A stretch of DNA of 64,000 bases. It comes from Candidatus Rifleibacteriota bacterium. GTDB taxonomy: Bacteria; Muiribacteriota; Ozemobacteria; Ozemobacterales; Ozemobacteraceae. Position 1 is the stretch's first letter. Every line of letters starts with the position of its first letter. Below, piece by piece: positions 51,776-61,673 of the stretch. Made by a program: the position numbers and the translations under genes. The notes beneath the pieces are model-generated. The model saw only the letters and a program-made list of their open reading frames with translations, ran no database searches and had not been told where the DNA came from. Location of the stretch: the NCBI GenBank assembly GCA_905236675.1, contig CAJOND010000028.1, forward strand, positions 22,610-86,609, in the 5' to 3' direction.

Positions 51776-53710
51776 TTATGCTCGTAAAAATCCCACTTCA
51801 ATTTGTCTTGTTGAAAGTCGTAGAACAATTGGGCGGCCATGTGGGCAAGTAAAAGGATTTTCGGTTTTTAACAGCTGATCTAATAGAGAATTCCATTCGG
51901 CTAGAGTCAAAGGATCTCCAGCTTTTATAGCAGCTTTACAAGCCATTGTTTTTAGTAAGTCGGTTTTTGTTTCTTGAATTGAACGACCTTCCCAACCGTT
52001 CAAAACTTCGGAAAGCAGATTTTGAATGCTTTGGTTATCGTTTGTTTTCTTATCTGAAACAGGAACAGTTGTCACATAAAAAAGACCGTCTTCTTCTTGT
52101 TCCACAGAAAAGCCTAGAGCTCTTATTTCTTTTATTTGCTCTTTTATAAGCAGTCTTTCAGAAGGCAGAAGTTTTAAAGGCACAGGGAAAAGTAATGGCT
52201 GAGCTGTTATAGGTTTATCCTTATAAGTCTTAACCAGTTGGTCAAACAAAACTCTTTCGTGAGCCACATGCTGGTCAACAATAAACAAACCTTCATCATC
52301 TTCACCAAGCAAATAAGTGTTTTTCATTTGAGCCAGAATTTTAGGTCTAGAAAGCTTCAGAACAGGAGCAAATGCACTAGCTGACTGATCATGTGACGTA
52401 GATCTTGTACTGTTAAAGGTTTCTAATGTGTTTTCGTTTAAATCAAAAACTCTGCTTTCATAATTAGAAGTCATTTGCCCCTGAGTAGTGGGTTGCTGAC
52501 TTAATTGACTGTTTGATAGACCAACATGAGCTTGTATATTTAAATATGAATCGGGCAATTTGAAACTTGGAGCTGGTGTAAACATGGATGCATTGTTTTC
52601 GTCTGGGAGCTCTATTGTCTTTGTTTCTATACTGGGGTCTAATTCAGGCTGAAAATCCATAGCTGTCTGTAAAGCTGACTGTTGGACAGGAGTAGAAACC
52701 ATTTTCAGTCCGGAAAGACTAGATTGTATTGCTTCCCAAATTATTGCGAACACCCAACGTTCGTCTTTAAAACGAATTTCTGTTTTTTGCGGATGAACAT
52801 TGACATCTATTAATTCTGGAGGGACTCGTAAATCCAGAATTAAAACAGGGTATTTGCCTTTTGGGAAAAAAGCAGAACAGGCTCTTACTATAGCCTGATT
52901 TAAAAGTTTCGTTTTTATCACGCGTCTATTGACAAGAGTAGTTGTATAACGTGACGAAGGTCTTGCCTGATTAGGTGGTGAAATATAACCTCTAAGTGAC
53001 ATTCCACTGTTTGCTAAAGAGGGTGGCTCTTTTAAAGGTATAAGACTTTTTGCTACATCAGGTCCGTAAACGGCAAGAATAGCATCTAAAAGGTTACCTG
53101 AACCATTTGATGAAGTTATCTTTATATTACTTTTTGTAAATTTAAAAGCGATTTCTGGGTATCCCATCATGTAGTGACAGACTATATCTGATATTTGGGA
53201 CATTTCTACACCAGGACTTTTCAAAAATTTTCTTCTTGCTGGGGTGTTGTAAAAAAGGTTTTTTACGATAATTCTTGTGCCTCTTGGAAAAGCGTCAGGT
53301 TCTGGACCTCTGATTTTACCACCGTCAAGAGTTATTCTACATCCTGTTGGTTCACCATCGCTATGAGTAGAAAGAGTAATGTGTGAAACTGCAGCAATAG
53401 TTGGTAGAGCTTCACCTCTGAAGCCAAGAGTAGATATATATTCTAAATCTTCATCAGTAGAGATTTTGCTGGTTGCATGAGGCATAAAGGCTAATAAGGC
53501 GTCATTAGGGGTCATCCCTTCACCATTATCTGTAATTTCTATAGATTTTTGCCCGCCTTCTTTTATTTCAACCTCGATTTTTGTTGCACCTGCATCGATA
53601 GAGTTTTCTATTAGTTCTTTGACGACCGAAGCTGGTCGTTCTACAACTTCGCCAGCAGATATGCGGTTAATTACTTCTCCATCTAGTATTTTTATTTTTT
53701 CAGTCGCCAT
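51776..53710 (-). CDS. mutL: DNA mismatch repair protein MutL
   Basis: The GHKL ATPase is at the N-terminus: EVINRISAGEVVERPASVVK, ENSIDAGAT, ITDNGEGMTPNDALLAFMPH, and TLGFRGEALPTIAAVS. The C-terminal domain has the endonuclease metal motif FIVDQHVAHERVLFDQL (canonical DQHAxxERxxxE, here with Val and a closing Asp), ACKAAIKAGD and CPHGRPIVLRLS, so nicking activity is likely. I choose ATG 53710 (MATEKIKILD) with AAGGAG upstream. Length is 644 aa. mutS is not in the window. Confidence 0.96.
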   Translation of the reverse strand: MATEKIKILDGEVINRISAGEVVERPASVVKELIENSIDAGATKIEVEIKEGGQKSIEITDNGEGMTPNDALLAFMPHATSKISTDEDLEYISTLGFRGEALPTIAAVSHITLSTHSDGEPTGCRITLDGGKIRGPEPDAFPRGTRIIVKNLFYNTPARRKFLKSPGVEMSQISDIVCHYMMGYPEIAFKFTKSNIKITSSNGSGNLLDAILAVYGPDVAKSLIPLKEPPSLANSGMSLRGYISPPNQARPSSRYTTTLVNRRVIKTKLLNQAIVRACSAFFPKGKYPVLILDLRVPPELIDVNVHPQKTEIRFKDERWVFAIIWEAIQSSLSGLKMVSTPVQQSALQTAMDFQPELDPSIETKTIELPDENNASMFTPAPSFKLPDSYLNIQAHVGLSNSQLSQQPTTQGQMTSNYESRVFDLNENTLETFNSTRSTSHDQSASAFAPVLKLSRPKILAQMKNTYLLGEDDEGLFIVDQHVAHERVLFDQLVKTYKDKPITAQPLLFPVPLKLLPSERLLIKEQIKEIRALGFSVEQEEDGLFYVTTVPVSDKKTNDNQSIQNLLSEVLNGWEGRSIQETKTDLLKTMACKAAIKAGDPLTLAEWNSLLDQLLKTENPFTCPHGRPIVLRLSTRQIEVGFLRA

Positions 53711-53891
53711 TTTTTTACTCCTTATTAAATAAATTAACACCCTTACTATATCTAACTCAAGTATTAAAATTTGTTAGCAGAAAAAACAGATTAAAAATAC
53801 TTTTAATGATTGAAATAGCGTTGTAAATGCTTCGCAGATGTTATTAAAAACAAATCTTTACAATTATTCTTCTTTACAAATAAAGCTATCA

Positions 53892-53921
53892 TTGTTACAA
53901 TCCAACCCATTCAATTATAAT
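53892..53921 (+). promoter_or_regulatory. Possible promoter of trpB
   Basis: TTGTTA at 53892-53897, 18-bp spacer, TATAAT at 53916-53921. It lies so near ATG 53934 that the CGGAG ribosome site would fall at or before the transcription start, so an upstream promoter is also possible. Confidence 0.35.
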
Positions 53922-53933
53922 TCGGAGTATTAA

Positions 53934-55180
53934 ATGGAATACAAACACTACAGAAATATCCCAGATCAAACAGGGCATTATGGTCCCTACGGCGGATTTT
54001 ATAATTTACCAAAAGAATTAGAAGAACAATTCAAAGATATAACTCACGCTTATTTAACTATTTCAAAATCTCATAAATTCATTACTGAATTACGCTCAAT
54101 AAGAAAGCATTTTCAAGGCAGACCAACCCCAGTATACTTTGCTGAACGCCTTTCTAACATGGTTGGTGGTGCAAGAATCTATTTAAAAAGAGAAGATTTG
54201 AATCATACTGGAGCACATAAGCTTAATCACTGTATGGGTGAAGCACTTCTTGCTAGCTATATGGGCAAAAAGAAGCTTATTGCTGAAACAGGTGCTGGTC
54301 AGCACGGTGTTGCTACTGCTACTGCAGCAGCATATTTCGGTTTAGAATGTGAAATTCACATGGGCGAAATAGATATAGAAAAACAAATGCCTAATGTTAT
54401 TAGAATGAAGCTTTTGGGTGCTAATGTTATTCCTGTTAAAACTGGTTTAAGAACATTGAAAGAAGCTGTTGACTCTGCATTTGTTTCATATTTAAAAGAC
54501 CCAAAGAATAGTCTATATTGTATTGGTTCTGTTGTTGGTCCTCATCCTTATCCAATGCTTGTAAGAGACTTTCAGCATGTCGTTGGGGTTGAAGCAAGGG
54601 AACAGTTTTATGAAATGACTGGTGAATTGCCTGATAATCTAGTTGCCTGTGTTGGTGGTGGTAGTAACTCTATTGGTATTTTCACTGGTTTCTTAGATGA
54701 TGATACTGAAATTTACGGAGTAGAACCTTCAGGAAAATCATTAGAAATAGGCGGTCATTCTGCAACTTTAACATATGGAACTCCTGGTATTATTCATGGT
54801 TTTAAATGTTATCTGCTTCAGGATGAAAAAGGAGAGCTCCAGTTTATTCTATAGCAAGTGGTCTGGATTACCCTGGCGTTGGTCCTGAACATTGCTATTT
54901 AAAAGACAATGGCAGAGTTCATTATGTAACTGTTAATGATGAAGAATGTCTTGAAGCTTTCTATACTTTAAGTAAAGTAGAAGGAATTATTCCTGCTCTT
55001 GAAAGTTCTCACGCTGTTGCTTATGCAATGAAACTTGCAGAAACCAAGAAATACCAGTCTATATTGGTTAACCTTAGCGGTCGTGGAGATAAAGACATCG
55101 ACTTTATCACATCTAACTTTGGTTATACTATTGAAGAAATGCACAAAAGATACCCTGAATACATTAAAAATAGAGGATGA
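53934..55180 (+). pseudogene. trpB: Tryptophan synthase beta chain, interrupted by a one-base frameshift
   Basis: TrpB makes tryptophan from indole and serine with PLP. Blocks [26 protein letters not shown], the PLP Lys in [32 protein letters not shown], and the phosphate-binding [12 protein letters not shown] are present. The frame stops at 54854 in [10 protein letters not shown]. Inserting one C after 54836 (GAGC to GAGCC) gives [20 protein letters not shown] and the normal C-terminus ([24 protein letters not shown]) to the TGA at 55180, 415 residues in all. So a single deleted base, real or a consensus error, splits the gene. No trpA follows; queF begins 4 nt inside its end. Confidence 0.9.
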
Positions 55181-55182
55181 TA

Positions 55183-55668
55183 ATGAGTAGAGAAAATGAA
55201 AACCTTACTCTCTTGGGTAATAAAAAGACTGAGTATAAAAGTGATTATGCTCCAGAAGTGTTAGAAACCTTTACTAATAAGCATCCTGATAATGATTATT
55301 TTGTAAAATTCAATTGTCCTGAATTTACTAGTCTTTGTCCAATTACAGGACAGCCAGATTTTGCTAATATTACAATATCTTATGTGCCGAATATAAAAAT
55401 GGTTGAAAGCAAATCACTAAAACTCTATCTATTTTCTTTTAGAAATCATGGTGATTTTCATGAAGATTGCGTAAATATTATCATGAAAGACTTGATTAAA
55501 TTGATGGATCCGAAATACATAGAGGTCTGGGGCCGATTTACTCCTCGTGGAGGCATATCTATAGACCCGTATTGTAATTATGGTAAACCAGGAACAAAAT
55601 GGGAAAAAGTAGCCTGGGAAAGATTATCAAACCATGATTTACACCCTGAATTAGTTCAAGCTAGATAA
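55183..55668 (+). CDS. queF: NADPH-dependent 7-cyano-7-deazaguanine reductase
   Basis: QueF reduces preQ0 to preQ1 in queuosine synthesis. This is the short (YkvM-like) single-domain form. The nucleophile is C52 in [20 protein letters not shown] with Asp59 nearby, and [20 protein letters not shown] and [19 protein letters not shown] complete the family. I use ATG 55183 with GAGG upstream; ATG 55177, inside the trpB end, is equally possible. QueC, the previous step, is at 35.5 kb. Confidence 0.96.
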   Translation: MSRENENLTLLGNKKTEYKSDYAPEVLETFTNKHPDNDYFVKFNCPEFTSLCPITGQPDFANITISYVPNIKMVESKSLKLYLFSFRNHGDFHEDCVNIIMKDLIKLMDPKYIEVWGRFTPRGGISIDPYCNYGKPGTKWEKVAWERLSNHDLHPELVQAR

Positions 55669-55690
55669 GCATCTAGAAAGAAAAAAAGAA

Positions 55691-56617
55691 ATGAAAGTAA
55701 CTGCTTTTGCTCCAGCTTCTATAGGAAATATCAGTGTGGGTTTTGATGTACTTGGTGCTGCTATTGCTCCTATAGATGGAACAAAGCTAGGCGATATAGT
55801 ATCTGTCAGTGAATCAAATAGTTTTTCTTTTGAAATGACAGGTCCTTGGAGCACTAAACTAGAAAAAATAGAAGATTCAGGAAAGAAAAATCTTGTTGAA
55901 TCTTGTGCTGATTTCTTTCTAGAACAGTTACCAGAAGAAAAACGCAGGCCAATAAAAATTGAGCTAAGTAAAAATATGCCAATAGGAAGCGGCTTAGGGA
56001 GTAGTGCTAGCTCTATTGTCGCTTCTTTTGTTGCATTAAATCTATTCTTTGCTAAACCTTTTGATGATAATACTCTTCTTCGTATGATGGGAAAATTAGA
56101 AGGCAGTGTTAGCGGCTCTATTCATTATGATAATGTTGCTCCTGCTTTCTTCGGTGGAATACAATTAATGACATTAACGGCTGAACAAATCTGTGTCACT
56201 ATTCCTCATTTTGAAAACTGGTATTGGGTATTAGCTTACCCTGGAATTTCTCTGGCGACTTCAGAAATGAGAGCTATACTCCCTTTGAATTACGAAAGAA
56301 GTATAACTATAGAATATGGCAGAAATCTTGCTGCTTTTATTTATGCTTCTCAGACTAAAAATGAACAATTAGCTGTTGAAGTATTGAAAGATGTTATAGC
56401 AGAACCTTATAGAAAATCAAAAATTCCTAATTTTGAAAGTGCTGTTTTAAAACTAAAAGAAATTGGAATGCTTGCTTCTGGAATATCTGGAAGCGGTCCC
56501 ACACTCTTTTCTATTACAAATGATTTAGATAAAGCCAAAGAAGCTAAGAAAATGCTTAAACAATGTTATGTTCAAAACCAAGAGGGTTTTGTGCATATTT
56601 GTAAAATTTCAAATTAA
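55691..56617 (+). CDS. thrB: Homoserine kinase
   Basis: A GHMP kinase that phosphorylates homoserine for threonine synthesis. KVTAFAPASIGNISVGFDVL, the ATP loop NMPIGSGLGSSASSIVASF (residues 96-108 core), and the closing GMLASGISGSGPTLFSI are all intact. The 308-residue length is normal. The order trpB-queF-thrB has mixed roles; thrC and hom are absent from the window. The next gene starts about 70 bp on with its own promoter. Confidence 0.95.
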   Translation: MKVTAFAPASIGNISVGFDVLGAAIAPIDGTKLGDIVSVSESNSFSFEMTGPWSTKLEKIEDSGKKNLVESCADFFLEQLPEEKRRPIKIELSKNMPIGSGLGSSASSIVASFVALNLFFAKPFDDNTLLRMMGKLEGSVSGSIHYDNVAPAFFGGIQLMTLTAEQICVTIPHFENWYWVLAYPGISLATSEMRAILPLNYERSITIEYGRNLAAFIYASQTKNEQLAVEVLKDVIAEPYRKSKIPNFESAVLKLKEIGMLASGISGSGPTLFSITNDLDKAKEAKKMLKQCYVQNQEGFVHICKISN

Positions 56618-56653
56618 TTAGCAACTAAGCTACTAAGATATATTCTTTATTGC

Positions 56654-56682
56654 TTTACTAAAAATTCATATAATACTAAAAT
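56654..56682 (+). promoter_or_regulatory. Promoter of the tandem cyclase gene, leaderless geometry
   Basis: TTTACT at 56654-56659, 17-bp spacer, TAAAAT at 56677-56682, with 7 nt to ATG 56690 and no ribosome site. This is the same spacing as at 14832 and 40400. Confidence 0.45.
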
Positions 56683-56689
56683 ATTTTAT

Positions 56690-57412
56690 ATGGCTAAGTT
56701 GTCTTCCGAAAAATTTAATATACTTCTCATCATCCTTATTTTTGTTATACCTCTTATAGCATTTAATTCCTGCTTTTTGATTTATAAGGGAATTAATTTC
56801 GATTTGGAAGAAAAGGAACAGGAAAAAGAAGCTATACACGAAGTAGAAACCTTGGCTGTAGAAGGTAATTTTGAAACGGAATTTGCTATTCATTTCAGAG
56901 ATTTTTTTGATGTAATACAAAAAACGGCAAAATTGGAAAATCTAAATGACAGGTTTTTTAATAGTCAAATTAAACAATCTGCAAAGAAAATTTTTGAAGA
57001 ACCTTTCCCGAAATACAATCTTTATGTTTTCAATATTCCGGACAAAACGAAGCAAACAGATCTTATTTATTATGAAGGAAGTATAAGCACAGGAAAGAAA
57101 ACTTTGTGTAAAGCTTTTGAACATCTGTACAGTGTAAATACAGACAGCAATGATAAAACAAAAGGTAAAACAGAAGGTAAACCAAATGATAATACAAATG
57201 AAATATTTGCAAAAACTCTATTAGGAAAATATACCAATATTAGTTCCATAGCTCATGACATGAGAGGAATCACAACCTATACAAATGGAATACATAAGAC
57301 TTCATGGTTTATATGGGATTATGCTTATATAAAAGATAAAGGTATTTATGGCGCTTTTTTGATTTGTAATGAATTAGAGAATTCCGCAGAATGCGGTAGG
57401 CTCTTGGCGTAA
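56690..57412 (+). CDS. Tandem nucleotide cyclase, fragment 1: N-terminal TM and first sensor
   Basis: The fragment starts with a TM helix (NILLIILIFVIPLIAFNSCF) and continues as an extracytoplasmic sensor-like region to GRLLA, then TAA at 57410-57412. The very same frame continues open after the TAA (KNLKTREKATGAFIPVYKDY) into the next fragment, so an in-frame nonsense codon, not a frameshift, separates them. CAA or AAA changed to TAA by one base would explain it. The region is charged (KTKGKTEGKPNDNTNE) and matches no known ligand-binding family by eye. Confidence 0.7.
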   Translation: MAKLSSEKFNILLIILIFVIPLIAFNSCFLIYKGINFDLEEKEQEKEAIHEVETLAVEGNFETEFAIHFRDFFDVIQKTAKLENLNDRFFNSQIKQSAKKIFEEPFPKYNLYVFNIPDKTKQTDLIYYEGSISTGKKTLCKAFEHLYSVNTDSNDKTKGKTEGKPNDNTNEIFAKTLLGKYTNISSIAHDMRGITTYTNGIHKTSWFIWDYAYIKDKGIYGAFLICNELENSAECGRLLA

Positions 57413-60400
57413 AAGAATCTGAAAACCAGAGAAAAAGCAACAGGAGCATTTATTCCAGTATATAAAGATTATGGCGAATCTAATATTTTACCACCACTTG
57501 ACAAGTCAAAAATATTTTTGAAATGGGCAAATTCTTTAATTGTTAAAAACAAAGATGAATTAGATCGCTGGTTAATAGAATCTTTACCTCAAAAACATAA
57601 ACTAGGTAATTATTATGCTTTTTGTTACTTAGACCGTAATTCATCTTATATAGCTGTAGTTTTGGTTAAATCAAAAAAAATGATTTTTCCTCCTAAATGG
57701 CTGATTGTTATTGATTTTATTATTATAACCCTTTTAATTATTCTGTATTCTGGCTTATGTTTTGGCTATTGGCCTCAGTTAAACTTACGAACAAGATTTG
57801 TTCTTTCTTATGCTTTGGCTTCTGTAATTCCTTTGAGTTTACTATCTATTGCAGCCTATACGTATTTACATGAATTTGAAAACACATCAGAAGAATTGGC
57901 AAATAATGAATTACAGCTTAATTTAAAAGCTTTCGATTCTTATAAATTAACAAATATAAAGGAGTATAAAATTGCATTCTCAAATGTAATTAATGATCCT
58001 AAGCTATTACAGTTGATTGAAGAAAACGGTGTCAAAAGTGAGATTGTTACAGATTATGTTGTGAATAGAATTGAAAATATAGAATCTGATAATCCTTTAC
58101 CTATTTTGGGAGCTGTAATATATGACGAATCTGGAGAAGGAGCTTTTTCTAAAGGTTCAGTTTCTTCATATAGAAATATAAAAAATTTCTTTAATTCTTT
58201 TGACACAATTTTAATAGATCTTTTAAGAGATAAAATAGTAAAGGAAGACCCTAATAAAGAATTAAAGGAATATAAGAAAAATGATGGAAACGATCTGATA
58301 AAAAAAGCTTATGATGCTTTAATAGGGATTTCAATAATATACGGTTTGGATAAGTTTTCAGGTTTAGCTTTACCTAGAAAAAATGGAGGTTTCTGTGGCT
58401 ATCAGATATTTAACACAATAAAAATAGATGGTAAATCTAAATATATTATACATGTTATGTGGGATGACAAAACTTTAGATGATAGAATAATTAAAAAAGC
58501 TATTTACAACAATGATGCTAAAAATTTGAGCAAAAAAGAATCGAACCAATTTTTTAATGCATTTAAAGTTGATGGACAAAAATTAAATCTTATTAGTAAA
58601 AGAATTTATGCTTCAGAAGATCTTAAAGAAAAAATATATGAACTGGCAAAACAGTCCTTTTATCTAAAAAAGACAACTAAATATGTATATAAAGACAACA
58701 TAATAGTTGTTATGCCCTCTTTTAACTTTAATAAAATCATTTTCGTAGGCTGGTTAAATAAAATAGATATCATTTCAGATTTATTTAAAAGAAAAATAGT
58801 CTTTATTATAAGCTCTATTTTAATGCTTCGCATATGTAGTTTACGTTCTTCTTCTGTGTTTTTAAAGCCAATAACAACTTTGAAAAAAGCTTTAGACGAA
58901 GTTTCTTTAGGAAATCTGAATATAGGTTTTAAAGATAATCCAGATAACGAATTAGGTAAACTATCCAATGAGTTTGACAAAATGATAGAGGATTTAAGGG
59001 AAAAGGAACGTTTGGAAAAATTAATTTCTGATCAGGCTGTTGAAGCTTTGAAGAAAAATAGCAGTGGATTGTTAAATGATACTGAAACATTTAAAGGTGT
59101 GGCTTTAGTTTCAGATATTCGTAATTTTACCGGAATGAGTGAAAAATACGACCCTGGAATTATGACAGAATTGCTAAACGAACATTTTGCAGAAATGGCA
59201 AAAATTATTTCTGATAATGGGGGATTAATTTATAAATTTATCGGAGATGCAATCGAAGCATTTTTTCAAGAAAAAGAGGAACTTAAAAAATCGGCAATTG
59301 AAAGAGCCTTTCAGGCTGCTAGCCAAATGATAATAAAATTAAGAGCAATTAATGAAAAAAGGGCAAAAACAAATACTTTTACTTATAAAATAGGTGTTGG
59401 GCTTTGTTATGGAACTATGTATTCTGGCACTGTTGGAAGTTTGGAAACCAGATTAGACTATTCAATAATAGGAGACCCTTTAAAAAATGCTGCAAAATTT
59501 GAAGCATTAACAATTCAAAATCCAAATTTCCCTTTGGTAGTAGATGAAATAATAGCCGAAAAAATGATTAATTCAGGTTTAGGATTCAAAAAAATCGACA
59601 ATAAAAACCTAAATTATAATCTTTATACGTTAGATAAAACAGGAAATATTTCAAACTCTGATTTTTTATTTTCCTCTGATAAAGAAAGTTTTGTAAATGA
59701 CGATGAAAAGCAAAAAGAAGAAATTAATTATTTTTCTTTTTTTAACGATTCTTATTTCTTCAAAAATCAAAAAGATTTGATTTTTTTTTCTTTTCTAATA
59801 TTATATCTGTCTTTATTGATAACTTTCGGTATTATATTACTTTATAAAACAACTTATAGTAATTTGAAATCTGAATCTGACAAATATGCAGCCAGACTTG
59901 TCGAACAATTAAAATGTGACGGAGTTATTAAATCCTCTTTTGAAACATTATGTTTTGAATTTTATGATGATTTAAAAAAAATTGATTTTAATGAAAAACC
60001 ACTTAATCTTAAAGATAAAATAAAGCAAGTTGCTATAAAATATGAAAAACTTGGAGTTCCTATACCTAGATACTGCTGTTGTTTCCTTGATGAAAGCAAA
60101 ATTTCTGAAGAGGATAGGATAGTATCTAATGGGTTTCCAGAAGAATTATGTAATTCATTTGATAATTACACAAAAGAATATAAGAAATATTTAGAGAAGT
60201 ATTCAAAATTAGAAGTAAGTAGAGAAGAAAATATTTCTATTGGCGATGAGACTTTTGAAAATATTGTATCTAGCTTTACAACCAAAGGAACTAGATTTTA
60301 CAATTTTCAACAAGGTGTATATTTTAGACGTTCAGATTCTGCGAATATTGGTGGAGAGGAAATGTTATTTTCCACAGAAAGAATATACGATAAAAGTCAA

Positions 60401-60829
60401 GATAATCTGATTGCATATATTTTCTGTGGGATGCCAGAAGATGTTAAAAAAGACAGCAGCAAAGGTATATTGCCTAATTATTATACTTTGTTAGCTGGAA
60501 AACAAATGTTAATGGCCATAAAAAATGAAAATGGCTGGTATTTTTCTTTAGATTTTCCTGAAAAAGAAAAAGAATTAATAAAAAAAGATTCTAACAATAA
60601 AGGTAAAGGGTATTTCAATAAAAATATTGATATAAATGATGAACCTTTCACTGTTTGTATTATTTCTAGAGATTTACTTAATAATTATTATCACGCTTAT
60701 AAACTAATTTTTATTTCCTTTATTTCATCTGTAATAATTCTAACTTTTGTATTTTGGTTTTTAGAAAGTAAGAAAATATTTGTTAATAATTCGATAGCTT
60801 CTACTTTAAGAAAAGATATATGTCTTTAA
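57413..60829 (+). CDS. Tandem nucleotide cyclase, fragment 2: TMs, HAMP, cyclase domain 1, second TM/sensor
   Basis: In-frame continuation (first internal ATG 57518). Order: two TM helices (about 57685-57870), a sensor region, a TM helix near 58795, a HAMP domain (LKPITTLKKALDEVSLGNLN), then class III cyclase domain 1 at about 59090-59640. Metal Asp are in LVSDIRNFTG (codon 59114) and YKFIGDAIEAFF (codon 59246), Lys in YKF, Asp in LDYSIIGD; but NxxxR of the usual VNxAARxE is KNAAKFE, so Asn and Arg are both lost. A TM helix (FFSFLILYLSLLITFGIILL), another sensor and a TM helix (FISFISSVIILTFVFWFLES) follow. It ends at an in-frame TAA 60827-60829. Confidence 0.75.
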   Translation, partial: KNLKTREKATGAFIPVYKDYGESNILPPLDKSKIFLKWANSLIVKNKDELDRWLIESLPQKHKLGNYYAFCYLDRNSSYIAVVLVKSKKMIFPPKWLIVIDFIIITLLIILYSGLCFGYWPQLNLRTRFVLSYALASVIPLSLLSIAAYTYLHEFENTSEELANNELQLNLKAFDSYKLTNIKEYKIAFSNVINDPKLLQLIEENGVKSEIVTDYVVNRIENIESDNPLPILGAVIYDESGEGAFSKGSVSSYRNIKNFFNSFDTILIDLLRDKIVKEDPNKELKEYKKNDGNDLIKKAYDALIGISIIYGLDKFSGLALPRKNGGFCGYQIFNTIKIDGKSKYIIHVMWDDKTLDDRIIKKAIYNNDAKNLSKKESNQFFNAFKVDGQKLNLISKRIYASEDLKEKIYELAKQSFYLKKTTKYVYKDNIIVVMPSFNFNKIIFVGWLNKIDIISDLFKRKIVFIISSILMLRICSLRSSSVFLKPITTLKKALDEVSLGNLNIGFKDNPDNELGKLSNEFDKMIEDLREKERLEKLISDQAVEALKKNSSGLLNDTETFKGVALVSDIRNFTGMSEKYDPGIMTELLNEHFAEMAKIISDNGGLIYKFIGDAIEAFFQEKEELKKSAIERAFQAASQMIIKLRAINEKRAKTNTFTYKIGVGLCYGTMYSGTVGSLETRLDYSIIGDPLKNAAKFEALTIQNPNFPLVVDEIIAEKMINSGLGFKKIDNKNLNYNLYTLDKTGNISNSDFLFSSDKESFVNDDEKQKEEINYFSFFNDSYFFKNQKDLIFFSFLILYLSLLITFGIILLYKTTYSNLKSESDKYAARLVEQLKCDGVIKSSFETLCFEFYDDLKKIDFNEKPLNLKDKIKQVAIKYEKLGVPIPRYCCCFLDESKISEEDRIVSNGFPEELCNSFDNYTKEYKKYLEKYSKLEVSREENISIGDETFENIVSSFTTKGTRFYNFQQGVYFRRSDSANIGGEEMLFSTERIYDKSQDNLIAYIFCGMPEDVKKDSSKGILPNYYTLLAGKQMLMAIKNENGWYFSLDFPEKEKELIKKDSNNKGKGYFNKNIDINDEPFTVCIISRDLLNNYYHAYKLIFISFISSVIILTFVFWFLESKKIFVNNSIASTLRKDICL

Positions 60830-61672
60830 GCAATAATACCTATTTTGACATTTTGTTTTGTTGCTTATCTTAATGTTGTAGAAGAAACAAATATAAAAAA
60901 ATATGAACTTGTTTTAAATCTAAATCAGCAGATGAATGAAATTGAAAACAGTGAATTTTATTATGTTCCTTTATGTAAATATTTTCTCAAAAACTTACCT
61001 GATTCAAAAGAAGTTAATAATTCTCTTAAAAAAATAATAAATGCAAAAAGTAGTGAAGTAAGAAAAGAAGAATGCGATAAACTCAGTTATTATTTAAGAG
61101 AAAATTTAGTAGAAAGAAAATATAAAAAAACATATTTCTCTAATTCAATCAATCCATTTTTTGTAATAAAAGAAATATTATTTGTAGGAAAAGAAGGTTG
61201 GAAAGCTTCTGCTAAAGACAATAATAGAGATGCTAAAAAATCCAGTCCATTTGGTGACACTTTTTCGTTAATAGTTCAAAGTGCATATTTGGATAAAAAC
61301 AAAAGCTCTAAAGTTAAAGAAGATAAAGACGCTTTAAAAGGTGAACTTGTTACTGAAAAATCCTTAGAAATTTTATCTTCCGCTTATGGCAGCGATACTG
61401 CTTTAAAAGTAGCTTCGGACCTTTCTGAAATACAAAGTAAAAAAGTGAATGTAGTTCTACTTTATATTACAGTTCCTGAATTTGATAAAATTATGCATAA
61501 TACTTCATCTTATGAACTATTTTCAAAATTACGAAAGCAAATAGCTTCTATATCTAAAATAGTTATAGATAATGGTGGAGATATAGATAAAATAATGGGG
61601 GAAAAATTGCTTATAGCGTTTGGAGTAAAAGATAAAACCCCTGAAGAAGTAGCTCGCTTCACAGGTTGCTAA
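60830..61672 (+). CDS. Tandem nucleotide cyclase, fragment 3: TM, sensor, start of cyclase domain 2
   Basis: The frame continues directly after the TAA (first ATG-like codon TTG 60845): AIIPILTFCFVAYLNVVEET is a TM helix, followed by a sensor region and the first half of a second class III domain. The metal positions are VLLYITVPEFDK (Asp replaced by Thr) and DKIMGEKLLIAF (GD replaced by GE), while the substrate Lys (DIDKIMG) stays. The frame ends with VARFTGC at 61672; one extra base near 61655-61668 throws it off. With that base removed, the reading continues into fragment 4 (VANLIYKCNELYFDI). Confidence 0.7.
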   Translation, partial: AIIPILTFCFVAYLNVVEETNIKKYELVLNLNQQMNEIENSEFYYVPLCKYFLKNLPDSKEVNNSLKKIINAKSSEVRKEECDKLSYYLRENLVERKYKKTYFSNSINPFFVIKEILFVGKEGWKASAKDNNRDAKKSSPFGDTFSLIVQSAYLDKNKSSKVKEDKDALKGELVTEKSLEILSSAYGSDTALKVASDLSEIQSKKVNVVLLYITVPEFDKIMHNTSSYELFSKLRKQIASISKIVIDNGGDIDKIMGEKLLIAFGVKDKTPEEVARFTGC

Positions 61673-61673
61673 T

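Noticed and set aside
57410..60829. Recoding of UAA as an amino acid in this organism
   Set aside because: Most genes in the window terminate normally at TAA, and core proteins contain no internal TAA.
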